Shown here: one piece after another, positions 19,344-27,522 of the stretch | How positions within the stretch are numbered: position 1 is the first letter of the stretch | Layout: the number at the start of each line of letters is the position of its first letter | NCBI GenBank assembly: GCA_003669585.1 | Contig: QWOQ01000005.1 | Coordinates: 776,502-840,501 of the forward strand | Length of the DNA: 64,000 bases | Reading direction: 5' to 3' | From: Planctomycetota bacterium | Lineage (GTDB): Bacteria; Planctomycetota; Planctomycetia; Pirellulales; UBA1268 | The notes under the pieces: model-generated | Database searches by the model: none | What the model was told of the DNA's origin: nothing | What the model saw: only the letters and a program-made list of their open reading frames with translations | Position numbers and translations under genes: made by a program

Positions 19344-20495
19344 TTATGGGGTCACTTCTTCGACAAGACCCATGGGAAATGGACTCAACAGTTCTAATCC
19401 TGTCTCTGTGACGAGATAGTCATTTTCGATTCTCATTCCACACTTGAGCGATGGAGCATAGAGAGCCGGTTCAACCGCGATCACATCGCCATTCTCAAGC
19501 CGATCATCCCAGCTCGGGTTTAAATGCGGTGTTTCGTGAGGAAACAGACCGATTCCATGCCCAAGGTGGCTCGACCATGTGCCGACAGGGGCTGTCCGAA
19601 GCCAATCGAAAACCTCCTGATATATTTCCCGACAACTCACGCCAGCGCGACCAATGCGTTCGACAATCGTCAGAGCACTTGTAACGTATTTCCATGCTGT
19701 GAACTGTTCGTCTGTGGGCTGACGATCGACTGACAGCGTGCGGGCGTTGTCGGCAAAATAACCCTGAAACGCAGGGCCGAGATCGAGAATATAAAGTTCG
19801 CCCGCTTCACATCGACGCGATCGAGCAGGCCCACCGCGAACTCCACAGGCATAATCATTTCCGGTTTCTGTAAGTGGTTCGCCACAGATTCCAACTGCTG
19901 CCTGCTGCAACTTTGAAAAGACTTCAAGCTCGGTAATACCTGGTTCGACGATCGATCTTGCCACCTCATACATCCGGCCAGTGGCATCAATCGCCACCTG
20001 AAGTCTCGCACGTTCGTCCGGATCCTTGCGACGCCTGCATTGCAGCAAAAATGGTTCAAGATCTACTCGCTCAACGTTTTCAAAGAGCCTCGACAAGTGC
20101 TCCGGAAAGCTCGAGAACTCTACTCCTATTCTCTTCGTCTGACTGCGATCGATCAGCCAATCGGCTAGCACAAGGGACGATGCTTTTCTCTGATCATTTC
20201 GCAGAGTCGATCGCCACTTCGCCTCATAGGTGCGCACGTCATCTGCTGCTACAGATTCTGGCGCACGATCCGGACACACAATCAATGCCTTCCCCGATGA
20301 ATCGACGACAGCCACCGGTTCAAATCGAAAATCCCATCTCGGTCCAAGTAAATATTCAATATGTTCTCGCGTTACAAGCACGGCAAAATCAAGACTTTCG
20401 CGATGCATGAAGTCAACGAGTCGGCCCTGACGAACTCGGCATCCCTGCACATTCACTCCATGCAATGCGTCCACGTTTTGCATCTTTCTAAGCAA
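19344..20495 (-). CDS. M24-family peptidase (Xaa-Pro aminopeptidase-like)
   Basis: 383 residues with an N-terminal creatinase-like domain (e.g. EHIEYLLGPRWDFRFEP) and a C-terminal pita-bread catalytic domain. The five metal ligands are visible: two Asp in LDLGPAFQGYFADNAR, His in HLGHGIGLFPHE, Glu in AVEPALY and Glu in MRIENDYLV. This places it with prolidases or Xaa-Pro aminopeptidases that remove residues before proline. Cytoplasmic, since no signal peptide is seen. It ends 17 bases from the convergent DUF11 gene, and lies 23 bases downstream of the PPK2 gene on the same strand. Confidence 0.9.
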   Translation of the reverse strand: MLRKMQNVDALHGVNVQGCRVRQGRLVDFMHRESLDFAVLVTREHIEYLLGPRWDFRFEPVAVVDSSGKALIVCPDRAPESVAADDVRTYEAKWRSTLRNDQRKASSLVLADWLIDRSQTKRIGVEFSSFPEHLSRLFENVERVDLEPFLLQCRRRKDPDERARLQVAIDATGRMYEVARSIVEPGITELEVFSKLQQAAVGICGEPLTETGNDYACGVRGGPARSRRCEAGELYILDLGPAFQGYFADNARTLSVDRQPTDEQFTAWKYVTSALTIVERIGRAGVSCREIYQEVFDWLRTAPVGTWSSHLGHGIGLFPHETPHLNPSWDDRLENGDVIAVEPALYAPSLKCGMRIENDYLVTETGLELLSPFPMGLVEEVTP

Positions 20496-20518
20496 GAAAC
20501 CATGTCTGTGATCAAGAT

Positions 20519-21319
20519 CTACACGAGAGGTTGTTCGAAAAGTGACTGATCAAATGGCGGAAACTGTGGGTCCATATCCTCAAGTGCCTGACGCAGAAGC
20601 CTTGCCACAACCAGATTGCGATACCACTTTTTGTCTGCCGGAATCACGTGCCATGGTGCTTGAGTTGTACTGCACTTCGTCAGGGCGTCTTCGTAGGCGT
20701 GTTGAAAATCGTCCCACTGTTCCCGATCTGCTAGATCGGAAGGTCCTACTTTCCACTGTTTTTTGGGATCCCGCATCCTGTCTTCAAGTCGCTGGCGTTG
20801 TTCCGATCGTGAAATATGCAGAAAAATCTTGAGAAATGTCAACCCACCGTTACTCAAAAGATTTTCAAATGCATTGATCTGTTCAAACCGTTGCTTCCAG
20901 ACATCCTTTTTAATTATTTTTCGGACTCGAACAACAACGACGTCTTCGTAGTGAGATCGATTAAAAATCCCAATGGTTCCGTGCTGTGGAATTGCAGCAT
21001 GAACTCGCCACAGGAAATCGTGCGCACGTTCCAGTTCACTCGGAGCCTTAAAACTTGTTACTCGCATGCACTGTGGGCTCATGCCGCTGGCCAACGAGCG
21101 GATCGCACCATCTTTTCCAGAAGCGTCCATGCCCTGAAATACTACGACCAGGCTGCGTTTATTCTCTGCGAATAATCGGTATGCCAAACCGTCGAGCGAT
21201 TCTAAATGCTCTCTTGTTTTTTCCTCGGCCACTTCTTTTTCGAGCGATTCGTGCTCGTCTGGATCGATGGCCGACAGATCAACCGACTCCCCGGGAGAAA
21301 TACGTGTCTTGTCTGTCAT
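20519..21319 (-). CDS. Polyphosphate kinase 2 family protein
   Basis: 266 residues, the size of single-domain PPK2. The Walker A motif is VVVFQGMDASGKDG near 58-71, followed by the PPK2 signatures FLWRVHAAIPQHGTIGIFNR, SHYEDVVVVRV, FLHISRSEQRQRL and WHVIPADKKWYRNL. PPK2 enzymes move phosphate between polyphosphate and nucleotides. Class I (ADP), II (AMP) or III cannot be settled here. The M24 peptidase gene follows after 23 bases, so they may share a transcript. Confidence 0.93.
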   Translation of the reverse strand: MTDKTRISPGESVDLSAIDPDEHESLEKEVAEEKTREHLESLDGLAYRLFAENKRSLVVVFQGMDASGKDGAIRSLASGMSPQCMRVTSFKAPSELERAHDFLWRVHAAIPQHGTIGIFNRSHYEDVVVVRVRKIIKKDVWKQRFEQINAFENLLSNGGLTFLKIFLHISRSEQRQRLEDRMRDPKKQWKVGPSDLADREQWDDFQHAYEDALTKCSTTQAPWHVIPADKKWYRNLVVARLLRQALEDMDPQFPPFDQSLFEQPLV

Positions 21320-21394
21320 GTTTTTGGATTCCTACTGACTCGCCAATTTCTTTGGAACACTGTGGCGAAAGTCTAGCAGGCAACCGTTCGAACA

Positions 21395-21724
21395 TCACCT
21401 ACCAGCGTTCCCATAGAAGTATGCTCTGGAACTCAAGGAACGAAAACGCTTTCGGATTTTAAGAGACGCGATCATTCTTCCTTGAGAAATATCTTCACGC
21501 GAATAGCCAGCAGCGTGGTTGCCTGAGGAATTGTCTTGCCAATCAACGAGTTCTTCAAACTCGTTTGTCGATGCTTGAAAAAGCTCTGCGGGTGACTGTA
21601 AGAAGAGGAGTTGAAAGCTTCTCTCTGCGGGCGCTTGTTCCGATATATTCGCGGCGCTCCTTGTAATACCATTCCCCTGAATATTCACTTGCGGTTTTTT
21701 CCCGGAACTCAAGATTGTTTTCAT
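21395..21724 (-). CDS. Small hypothetical protein, orphan
   Basis: 109 residues with no family I recognise. The support is a good Shine-Dalgarno site: AGGGA (complement of 21732-21736) seven bases before the ATG, and a normal amino-acid composition. The protein is Ser/Gln/Asn-rich in the first two-thirds (FQLLFLQSPAELFQASTNEF) with a basic C-terminus (LKIRKRFRSLSSRAY). There is no signal peptide or membrane segment. It lies upstream of PPK2 on the same strand. The remaining 241 bases before it hold nothing I can name. It could be a chance reading frame. Confidence 0.4.
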   Translation of the reverse strand: MKTILSSGKKPQVNIQGNGITRSAANISEQAPAERSFQLLFLQSPAELFQASTNEFEELVDWQDNSSGNHAAGYSREDISQGRMIASLKIRKRFRSLSSRAYFYGNAGR

Positions 21725-21965
21725 TTTTGATTCCCTGCGTTGGTTGATCAGTGCTCCGTATCAATCATGAGTGCACACGGCATGCCGATCGCTTGAATAC
21801 AATCTTGATTCAAGGCATATCTTCCCCGAACCACCTCCGCCTCTCATGCTGCCGGAACAAACAGAAAAATCGTTGCTGTTTGTTCGAGGCAGTTACCAAA
21901 AAATTGAACTTTTTGCAGCTCAGAGCAAGGTTAGCGCCACTCTCATTTCAGCGAAACGATTGCGT

Positions 21966-22748
21966 TCAAACGTGATTCGAAGAATCCCCAAAGGATTCTG
22001 GAGACTCTTGAGGTTTTGTAGCCAACTGTAAAAGACGATCCCGCAACTCCGCTGCGAGCTCATAGTTCTCAGCAAGGACTGCCGCCGCGAGCTGTTCTTC
22101 GAGGGTTGGTCCGACGTTGTATCGATGCCTCACATTTTCTCGCATTGCCTCAAGTCGCCGTACAAGTTCATCCTGAGAAAATTGTTCCTCCGCGCCGTAG
22201 CTTGCAAACAGTTCGCGAAATCTTTCCAACCCATGGTTAATCTCCTCGACTGCCTGCCCTGCACACGAATCTTCGAGAGATGCCAACGCCATTGCCTGTA
22301 CCCTGTGAAAAAGAACAAAAGGCCTGTACTGCTCATGAGAAACCTTCCATTCATCGTCTGGAGAATGTTGCCGCACAAAATCCATGAATGCCAGCGTGTG
22401 ATCAGCGTCGCGAGCCGCTTTGCGATACTCGCGAAGTGAAAGCCAGCAAACTCGTCGATGATAGAACTGGATAAACTCACGGTCTGCCTCTACGCACTGT
22501 TGTTTGTTCAGCGTAAATTGATCGCCATCTCGAATGGCCAGCCCCACGAGGAAGTCAAAGTAGGTTTCAGCGCCTTCAGGTCGTTTTCCATCGGGTCGAC
22601 GGTCGGTCTCCATCTGCATCACACCTAAGTCAATGCGCATCTGAATGACTTCTCTGTTTTCAGAAATTTGCACCAGCCGAGTGGTCACTTCGCCGGGCTG
22701 AAACTCCCAGTCTTGCAGTAACAAGTCCATGTTTGGTGTATCAGGCAT
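21966..22748 (-). CDS. UvrB/UvrC-motif protein
   Basis: About 260 residues from the ATG at 22748 (MPDTPNMDLLLQDW); the frame is open 18 codons earlier without similarity. The middle is helical and TPR-like (FLVGLAIRDGDQF, YHRRVCWLSLREYRKAARDAD). The C-terminus carries a UvrB/UvrC motif, LEEQLAAAVLAENYELAAEL, a helical hairpin that mediates UvrB-UvrC contact and occurs in unrelated proteins. The C-terminal placement suggests a binding role. It is not UvrB or UvrC itself, since neither helicase nor nuclease domains exist here. Confidence 0.8.
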   Translation of the reverse strand: MPDTPNMDLLLQDWEFQPGEVTTRLVQISENREVIQMRIDLGVMQMETDRRPDGKRPEGAETYFDFLVGLAIRDGDQFTLNKQQCVEADREFIQFYHRRVCWLSLREYRKAARDADHTLAFMDFVRQHSPDDEWKVSHEQYRPFVLFHRVQAMALASLEDSCAGQAVEEINHGLERFRELFASYGAEEQFSQDELVRRLEAMRENVRHRYNVGPTLEEQLAAAVLAENYELAAELRDRLLQLATKPQESPESFGDSSNHV

Positions 22749-22977
22749 AGTTTTCGAATCCTCGAACGTGTCAGGTGAACAGGATACCTTCAGAGAGTTC
22801 AAATGCTTTTTATGAACGGCCCGTATTCTACTATGAATTGTATCCCATGAACGCCCTGAAGTGAGCCGTTGTTTTTTTGCTCCCTTTCAAAAGCTTTTTC
22901 GTGCCTCTCATCGTGTACATTCGTTCCCGCTACCAACGCATTCCTCTTCGTGATGAGTTCAGGGGGACAGGAGAACT

Positions 22978-23412
22978 TTAGTCGCTGGGTGCCATTCGCA
23001 GTTTCTTGATTTTTGAACGCTGTTTTTTCCCATCCAGCCGCTTTGCAATGCATGCTTTGGAAACTCTTTTTTTCTTGCGGACTTTTGGTACTTCGACGGC
23101 ACGCTCGAGTATTTTCCGAAACTTCTCAACACAGGCAGCTACATTTGCAGGCTGTTCACGATACTTTTGGGAAGCGATAAGCAGATGACCAGCCCGAGTA
23201 ATTTTCGATTTTTCAAGCTCCAGAAGCCTTTCTCGCACTGCTTCTGTTATTCCCTGAGCACGACGGACATCAAATCGCAAAATTGCTTTTGTGCTCGAAC
23301 GATTTACATGCTGTCCTCCGGGACCCGAGCTTCGCACGAACTGCCATATGATTTCCTCTGGCATCACTCGCACTTTTCCTCCACCGATATTCATTGCCGC
23401 AATTCGAGACAT
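22978..23412 (-). CDS. arfB: Peptidyl-tRNA hydrolase ArfB (class I release factor-like)
   Basis: 144 residues from the ATG at 23412, close to the 140 of E. coli ArfB (YaeJ). The catalytic GGQ lies in VRSSGPGGQHVNRSSTKA at about residues 32-34, and the basic C-terminal tail (KVRKKKRVSKA, KQRSKIKKLR) matches the tail that enters the empty mRNA channel. ArfB rescues stalled ribosomes by hydrolysing peptidyl-tRNA. The frame is open to 23574, overlapping the divergent PQQ-propeller start, but the extra residues are unlike the family. Confidence 0.9.
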   Translation of the reverse strand: MSRIAAMNIGGGKVRVMPEEIIWQFVRSSGPGGQHVNRSSTKAILRFDVRRAQGITEAVRERLLELEKSKITRAGHLLIASQKYREQPANVAACVEKFRKILERAVEVPKVRKKKRVSKACIAKRLDGKKQRSKIKKLRMAPSD

Positions 23413-23548
23413 TGGATGGCCTTCTGTGCAAGAACTCTGACGCAGGGCACTGCTGCCGTTAAAATATGTTGGAAATGGAAGCGAATCTATCGACTCTATC
23501 AACGGTGAACGCTGTGTACCATGTGGCTCTCTCTTAAGGAACTTGGCA

Positions 23549-25000
23549 ATGAAACTATTTTTGAAGAATTTCATTTTTTATCTTCGAGCCGTTTCACTTT
23601 TCTTTGCAATGTCCTGCTTTGTTGACTTTTGTGTTAAAGCCGACGAAACCTCAAAGGCTCCATCGAAGAATTCTCGTGACAAAAGTGAATCTGCATCGCT
23701 GTGGACGCGGCCTGGAGAAGACTGGTCGACATTTCTGGGCCCCAGCGGTAACGGTCGCAGCCAACTTGTCGGTCTTCAAGCACCGTGGCCCAAGCAGGGA
23801 CCTCCGCTGGTGTGGCAGATCGATCTTGCAGAAGGATACTGCGCACCAGCTGCCGCACTTGGACGAATACTTGTGTATGACCGCATCAAAAATACCCTTC
23901 GGCTGCGTTGCTTGAACGCCGAAACCGGAGAGGCTCTCTGGGAACAACTGACTACCACTGATTACGTCGACTCATTTGGATACGACGGCGGCCCGCGAGC
24001 AGGTCCAGTGATTGCTGGCACTCATGTGATCACGTTTTCTCCAGATGGCATTTTGCAAAGCATCTCTCTGGCGGATGGATCGGTCGAATGGACGGTCAAC
24101 ACGTCGCGAGATTATCACGTTATCCAGAATTTTTTTGGCGTTGGAGCCGCACCGATTGTGTTGGACGATCTTGTGATTGTTCAGGTGGGTGGAAGTCGTC
24201 CACGACAACAACTCCCTTCACCACAGAGACTTGATCTGGTTCGCGGTCTTGATAGCGGCGTTGTCGCCTTCGATCTTCACACCGGCATCGAACGGTGGCG
24301 ATGTGCCGATACATGCGCCAGTTACAGCACGCCAGTTATTTCACCGATCTCTGGTCAACTGCGACTTTTTGCTTGGACTCGAGATCGATTGCTCTCCATT
24401 GAGCCACACTCTGGGAAATTACAGTGCGAGTTTCCTTTTCGGGCCGACGAACTTTTTAGCGTCAACGCAGCCTCTCCGGTGTCGATCGATTCACGCGTGC
24501 TGCTTTCTGAAACGTATGGTCCAGGAAGCATTTTGTTGGAAATGGCCAACGACATGCCTCTGGAAATTCGCCGCGATGCCACTGCTCGACGTGGCGATTC
24601 TCTGAAGTGCCACTGGGCAACTCCGATCTTTCATAAGGGCCACCTCTACGGCTCAAGCGGGCGCAATTCTGGCGATGCCGACTTTGTATGCGTCGAAATG
24701 GATTCTGGAAAATTCGTGTGGCGCACACCAGGATTAGGCCGCGCGTCGATGGTATTGGCAGACGGGCATCTCATCGTTCTTGGTGAATTTGGAGAATTAC
24801 TCCTTGTCGAGGCAACTGAAAAATCCTACCGCGAAGTCTCGCGTGTCGAATTTCTCGAGAAGGGTACCGATCGCACACTGCTTGAGCCTCCCTGTTGGGC
24901 CGCGCCAATAATCGCTCATGGGTATCTCTACGTTCGCGGGAAAGGAAAACTTCTCTGCTTGGATCTGATTCCGGCGGCATCACAACGTTTGCCACAATAA
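23549..25000 (+). CDS. Secreted PQQ-type beta-propeller protein
   Basis: 483 residues. AAGGA eight bases upstream fixes the ATG at 23549. An N-terminal signal peptide (FIFYLRAVSLFFAMSCFVDF) precedes WTRPGEDWSTFLGPSGNGRS, the usual opening of planctomycete outer-membrane-biogenesis/PQQ-like propellers. Repeats follow: LRCLNAETGEALWEQ, ISLADGSVEWTVNT, FDLHTGIERWRC, VEMDSGKFVWRT. These are the BamB/PQQ_2 blades. No PQQ ligand or enzyme domain is evident, so the role is probably binding in the periplasm or at the surface. Confidence 0.85.
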   Translation: MKLFLKNFIFYLRAVSLFFAMSCFVDFCVKADETSKAPSKNSRDKSESASLWTRPGEDWSTFLGPSGNGRSQLVGLQAPWPKQGPPLVWQIDLAEGYCAPAAALGRILVYDRIKNTLRLRCLNAETGEALWEQLTTTDYVDSFGYDGGPRAGPVIAGTHVITFSPDGILQSISLADGSVEWTVNTSRDYHVIQNFFGVGAAPIVLDDLVIVQVGGSRPRQQLPSPQRLDLVRGLDSGVVAFDLHTGIERWRCADTCASYSTPVISPISGQLRLFAWTRDRLLSIEPHSGKLQCEFPFRADELFSVNAASPVSIDSRVLLSETYGPGSILLEMANDMPLEIRRDATARRGDSLKCHWATPIFHKGHLYGSSGRNSGDADFVCVEMDSGKFVWRTPGLGRASMVLADGHLIVLGEFGELLLVEATEKSYREVSRVEFLEKGTDRTLLEPPCWAAPIIAHGYLYVRGKGKLLCLDLIPAASQRLPQ

Positions 25001-25204
25001 GGGCCTGTGATGAAAGCGATGTTCTCTTCCTACGATGAAACGACGTCATTCATCGTCTGACCACAGGAGATCTGCAAGACGCCGACTAGACACTTTCGTG
25101 CTTTGGATTCCATACTTCTTTTTTGGTCATAAAAATCTTTCTCACTTTCTAACAGGTCTTTTCTAAGACAATTCATCACACGAGTCCCCGTGGAATTATC
25201 TTTG

Positions 25205-26032
25205 ATGTCGATCGCTATCAGCCAACTCACGATGTTTCGATGGGAAACTTCCCGGGACATCGCCTCGGTTACTGCATGCGGATTCGATTCAATCGGTCTC
25301 TGGCGACCAAAAGTTCTCGACCACGGAGTTGCGGAGACTCGTGCCGCTCTCTCTGACAAAGGCCTGATTGCCTCAAGCCTGCAATGGGCCGGAGGTTTTA
25401 CCGGCAGTGATGGTCGATCATTTCGCAGCAGCGTGGACGATGCGCTCTCCTGCGTTGACATGGCATGCGAGGTCGGCGCACCGGTACTTCTTGTGCATTG
25501 CGGATGCCGCGCGGGCCATACGATCGGCCATGCACACAGGCTCCTGCGAAAAGCAGTCGATGAGATCGCTCCTCGGGCGAGTGAGTGTGGTATTCGACTT
25601 GCAATAAAACCGATGCACCCGGCCGCATCTCGTGGCTGGACATTTCTCACGCAACTCGACGACTGCGCTACGTTTATTGAGCAGGCGGGTCACGCATCAC
25701 TTGGATTATCGCTCGATCTTTGGCACTTTGCGTACGACGAAGACCTGCCAACGATCATTCCTCGCATAGCAGCAATGATGGCGCTGGTGCAGGTGGCAGA
25801 CGCCACAGAACTGCCTTCGGCAGAGCACAAACGTCTTCCACCAGGTCTGGGAAACCTGCCGCTTCAATTTCTCTTGAGTCTGCTGCAATCCGCGGGCTAT
25901 GTGGGCCCTATCGAACTTGAGTGTATTGGAGACGCAGTAGAGGCGATCGGATACGAAGAAACGCTTCGTATCTGCCGCGAGTGGTCTTATTCCTTGAACC
26001 GAATAATCGATCAACCTGCAGCATCCGCCTGA
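25205..26032 (+). CDS. Sugar phosphate isomerase/epimerase-like TIM barrel
   Basis: 275 residues of the xylose isomerase-like AP endonuclease 2 superfamily. A GGA nine bases upstream favours the ATG at 25205; a GTG at 25190 is possible. Visible barrel strands include GFDSIGLWRPK, SSLQWAGGFTG, VLLVHCGCRAGHT, IRLAIKPMHPA, LGLSLDLWHFAYD, LVQVADATELP and YVGPIELECIG. The Asp, His, Asp and Glu of the usual metal site can be matched, but Lys135 stands where the family usually has Glu (ALEPMHP). This may reduce or change activity. No operon partner. Confidence 0.75.
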   Translation: MSIAISQLTMFRWETSRDIASVTACGFDSIGLWRPKVLDHGVAETRAALSDKGLIASSLQWAGGFTGSDGRSFRSSVDDALSCVDMACEVGAPVLLVHCGCRAGHTIGHAHRLLRKAVDEIAPRASECGIRLAIKPMHPAASRGWTFLTQLDDCATFIEQAGHASLGLSLDLWHFAYDEDLPTIIPRIAAMMALVQVADATELPSAEHKRLPPGLGNLPLQFLLSLLQSAGYVGPIELECIGDAVEAIGYEETLRICREWSYSLNRIIDQPAASA

Positions 26033-26117
26033 CCTTTGCAAAGAGCCAGCAGTTGCTTTGGCAATTGCACAAAATTTCTTTCACGCAACTCGTGTTCGAC
26101 TTCCACACCAAAGAACA

Positions 26118-27104
26118 TTATTTCGCTTTTTTCTTGTCTGGTAATCGTAAGTCCCACGCCTCCAACCACTCGCTTTCGTCTGGAAACATTTCAAAATCTT
26201 CTCGCAGGCGACGATCAAAATCTGGCATATGCGCCGCACCGTAAAAGATTGCGATTTTTTTTTGGCCACGCTTTTGTTCAGAGTCGAGCACTTCAAGAGC
26301 GGCGGCATTTCTGTCTGTAATCAAAGTCGAGCCATCCTCGCCGCCGAATGCCTTTTCGAGCACCTCAAGATCAGAAAACTGCTCGGCCAGAATTCGTCGC
26401 ATCCGAATTTCACGATCATTGCCAAAGAAAGCACCGAAAAGTTCCGACACGCTCACCTCGGGCTGATTTTTCAGCGGCCGTGCCATGCTTTCCTGCATGA
26501 TGTCCATAAACATGCTCCACCAGGATTCACCACGATTTTTCATGGCGGCATCAAATTCTTGGGGCGAAAGATCGGCGTGGATAAAGTTTTTTTGGGTGTA
26601 GTCGATCTGTTCGAGCTGAAATTCTAGGCCCAAAAGTTTTGTCAGACCTTGCTGCGCCGAACCAATCGCTCCGCCACTTTTGTGTGCGCCGCGTCGGGGT
26701 ACTCGCGCATTGTCTGGAGCGACAAGTTCATAAAGTACCGAATCGTAGCCCTCGAACCGTTTTCCCAGTTCTTGGTAGTAACCAGCGCCACCGAGGTGCA
26801 CGACGCCAACAAGTTCAACAACGGTATTTTCGTTCGCTGTGTTCTTTTGGCGGTAACGCACGATCGACGTATCCAAACTCTGAAGTTCACCATTTTTTGC
26901 TCTGGATAGTCTGATAAATTGTGGGACTTTTGCAGGCTTCCCAAAGGCATCTTTTCGCTGAATATTTTTAGCCGGGTCAGGATCCGGCACAGGTTTATCC
27001 CGGGCTTCTACACCTTCGGACATGCATGAAAAGAAAATCCCTATTCCAACCAGAAGGATATACGGGATTTTGCAGGCAGGCCGGATCGACTGGTGGTATC
27101 GCAA
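26118..27104 (-). CDS. TraB/GumN (Tiki superfamily) protein
   Basis: 328 residues. The N-terminal hydrophobic run (YILLVGIGIFFSC) suggests export or anchoring; FFSC is a poor lipobox. The domain carries the two GX2H motifs of the Tiki superfamily: GVVH (Gly100-His103) in ELVGVVHLGGAGYYQEL, and GAAH (Gly289-His292) in IAIFYGAAHMPDFDRRL, plus a YELV Glu after the first and TDRNAAALEVL before the second. Tiki proteins include metal-dependent peptidases; bacterial TraB/GumN members are poorly characterised. The sequence retains the putative catalytic residues, so enzymatic activity is plausible but inferred. The gene stands alone. Confidence 0.85.
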   Translation of the reverse strand: MRYHQSIRPACKIPYILLVGIGIFFSCMSEGVEARDKPVPDPDPAKNIQRKDAFGKPAKVPQFIRLSRAKNGELQSLDTSIVRYRQKNTANENTVVELVGVVHLGGAGYYQELGKRFEGYDSVLYELVAPDNARVPRRGAHKSGGAIGSAQQGLTKLLGLEFQLEQIDYTQKNFIHADLSPQEFDAAMKNRGESWWSMFMDIMQESMARPLKNQPEVSVSELFGAFFGNDREIRMRRILAEQFSDLEVLEKAFGGEDGSTLITDRNAAALEVLDSEQKRGQKKIAIFYGAAHMPDFDRRLREDFEMFPDESEWLEAWDLRLPDKKKAK

Positions 27105-27522
27105 GACTTCTCCTTCACGTGCAAACCCTTCCGAAGCTGGAGATCATCCAGCAAGCCTCGAAAGCAAGCTATCCGAACGTAGAATCTACTCATACTGTTT
27201 TGCAACCGCTGCTGCTGTCGGTCGCAAAATCAACAGGGTTTCATCACCCCATCCTTAGCTCCAAATCAATTTTCAAGATTGTGCTGAGAAGCCTCCAGGG
27301 TTCGCAAATTGCTCCACCACCGCAAAGAGCACAAGGGGAATTGGCACTTTTAAGGCTGTTCATTCAGCACTCTTTTCGCAGCTTTCCCACATTCACTTAC
27401 AAAATCTGACCAACCCTCAAAGTTGATGGAGATTGGTCAACTCGCACGTTCGTCACGACCGATACCTCTTTAGCGATTCGTATGCACGGAATAACCAGTC
27501 AGGTCTTCAAACGACGGAATCT
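27105..27522. other. Intergenic region of 418 bases
   Basis: It separates the divergent TraB/Tiki and beta-barrel genes. I find no RNA gene, riboswitch or inverted repeat of note. The frame of the downstream gene stays open back to a TTG at 27433, but that extension shows no signal peptide and no family similarity. Confidence 0.4.

Noticed and set aside
25030..25650. 206-codon reading frame on the minus strand
   Set aside because: Antisense to the isomerase-like gene; composition is Arg/Ser-rich and there is no domain.
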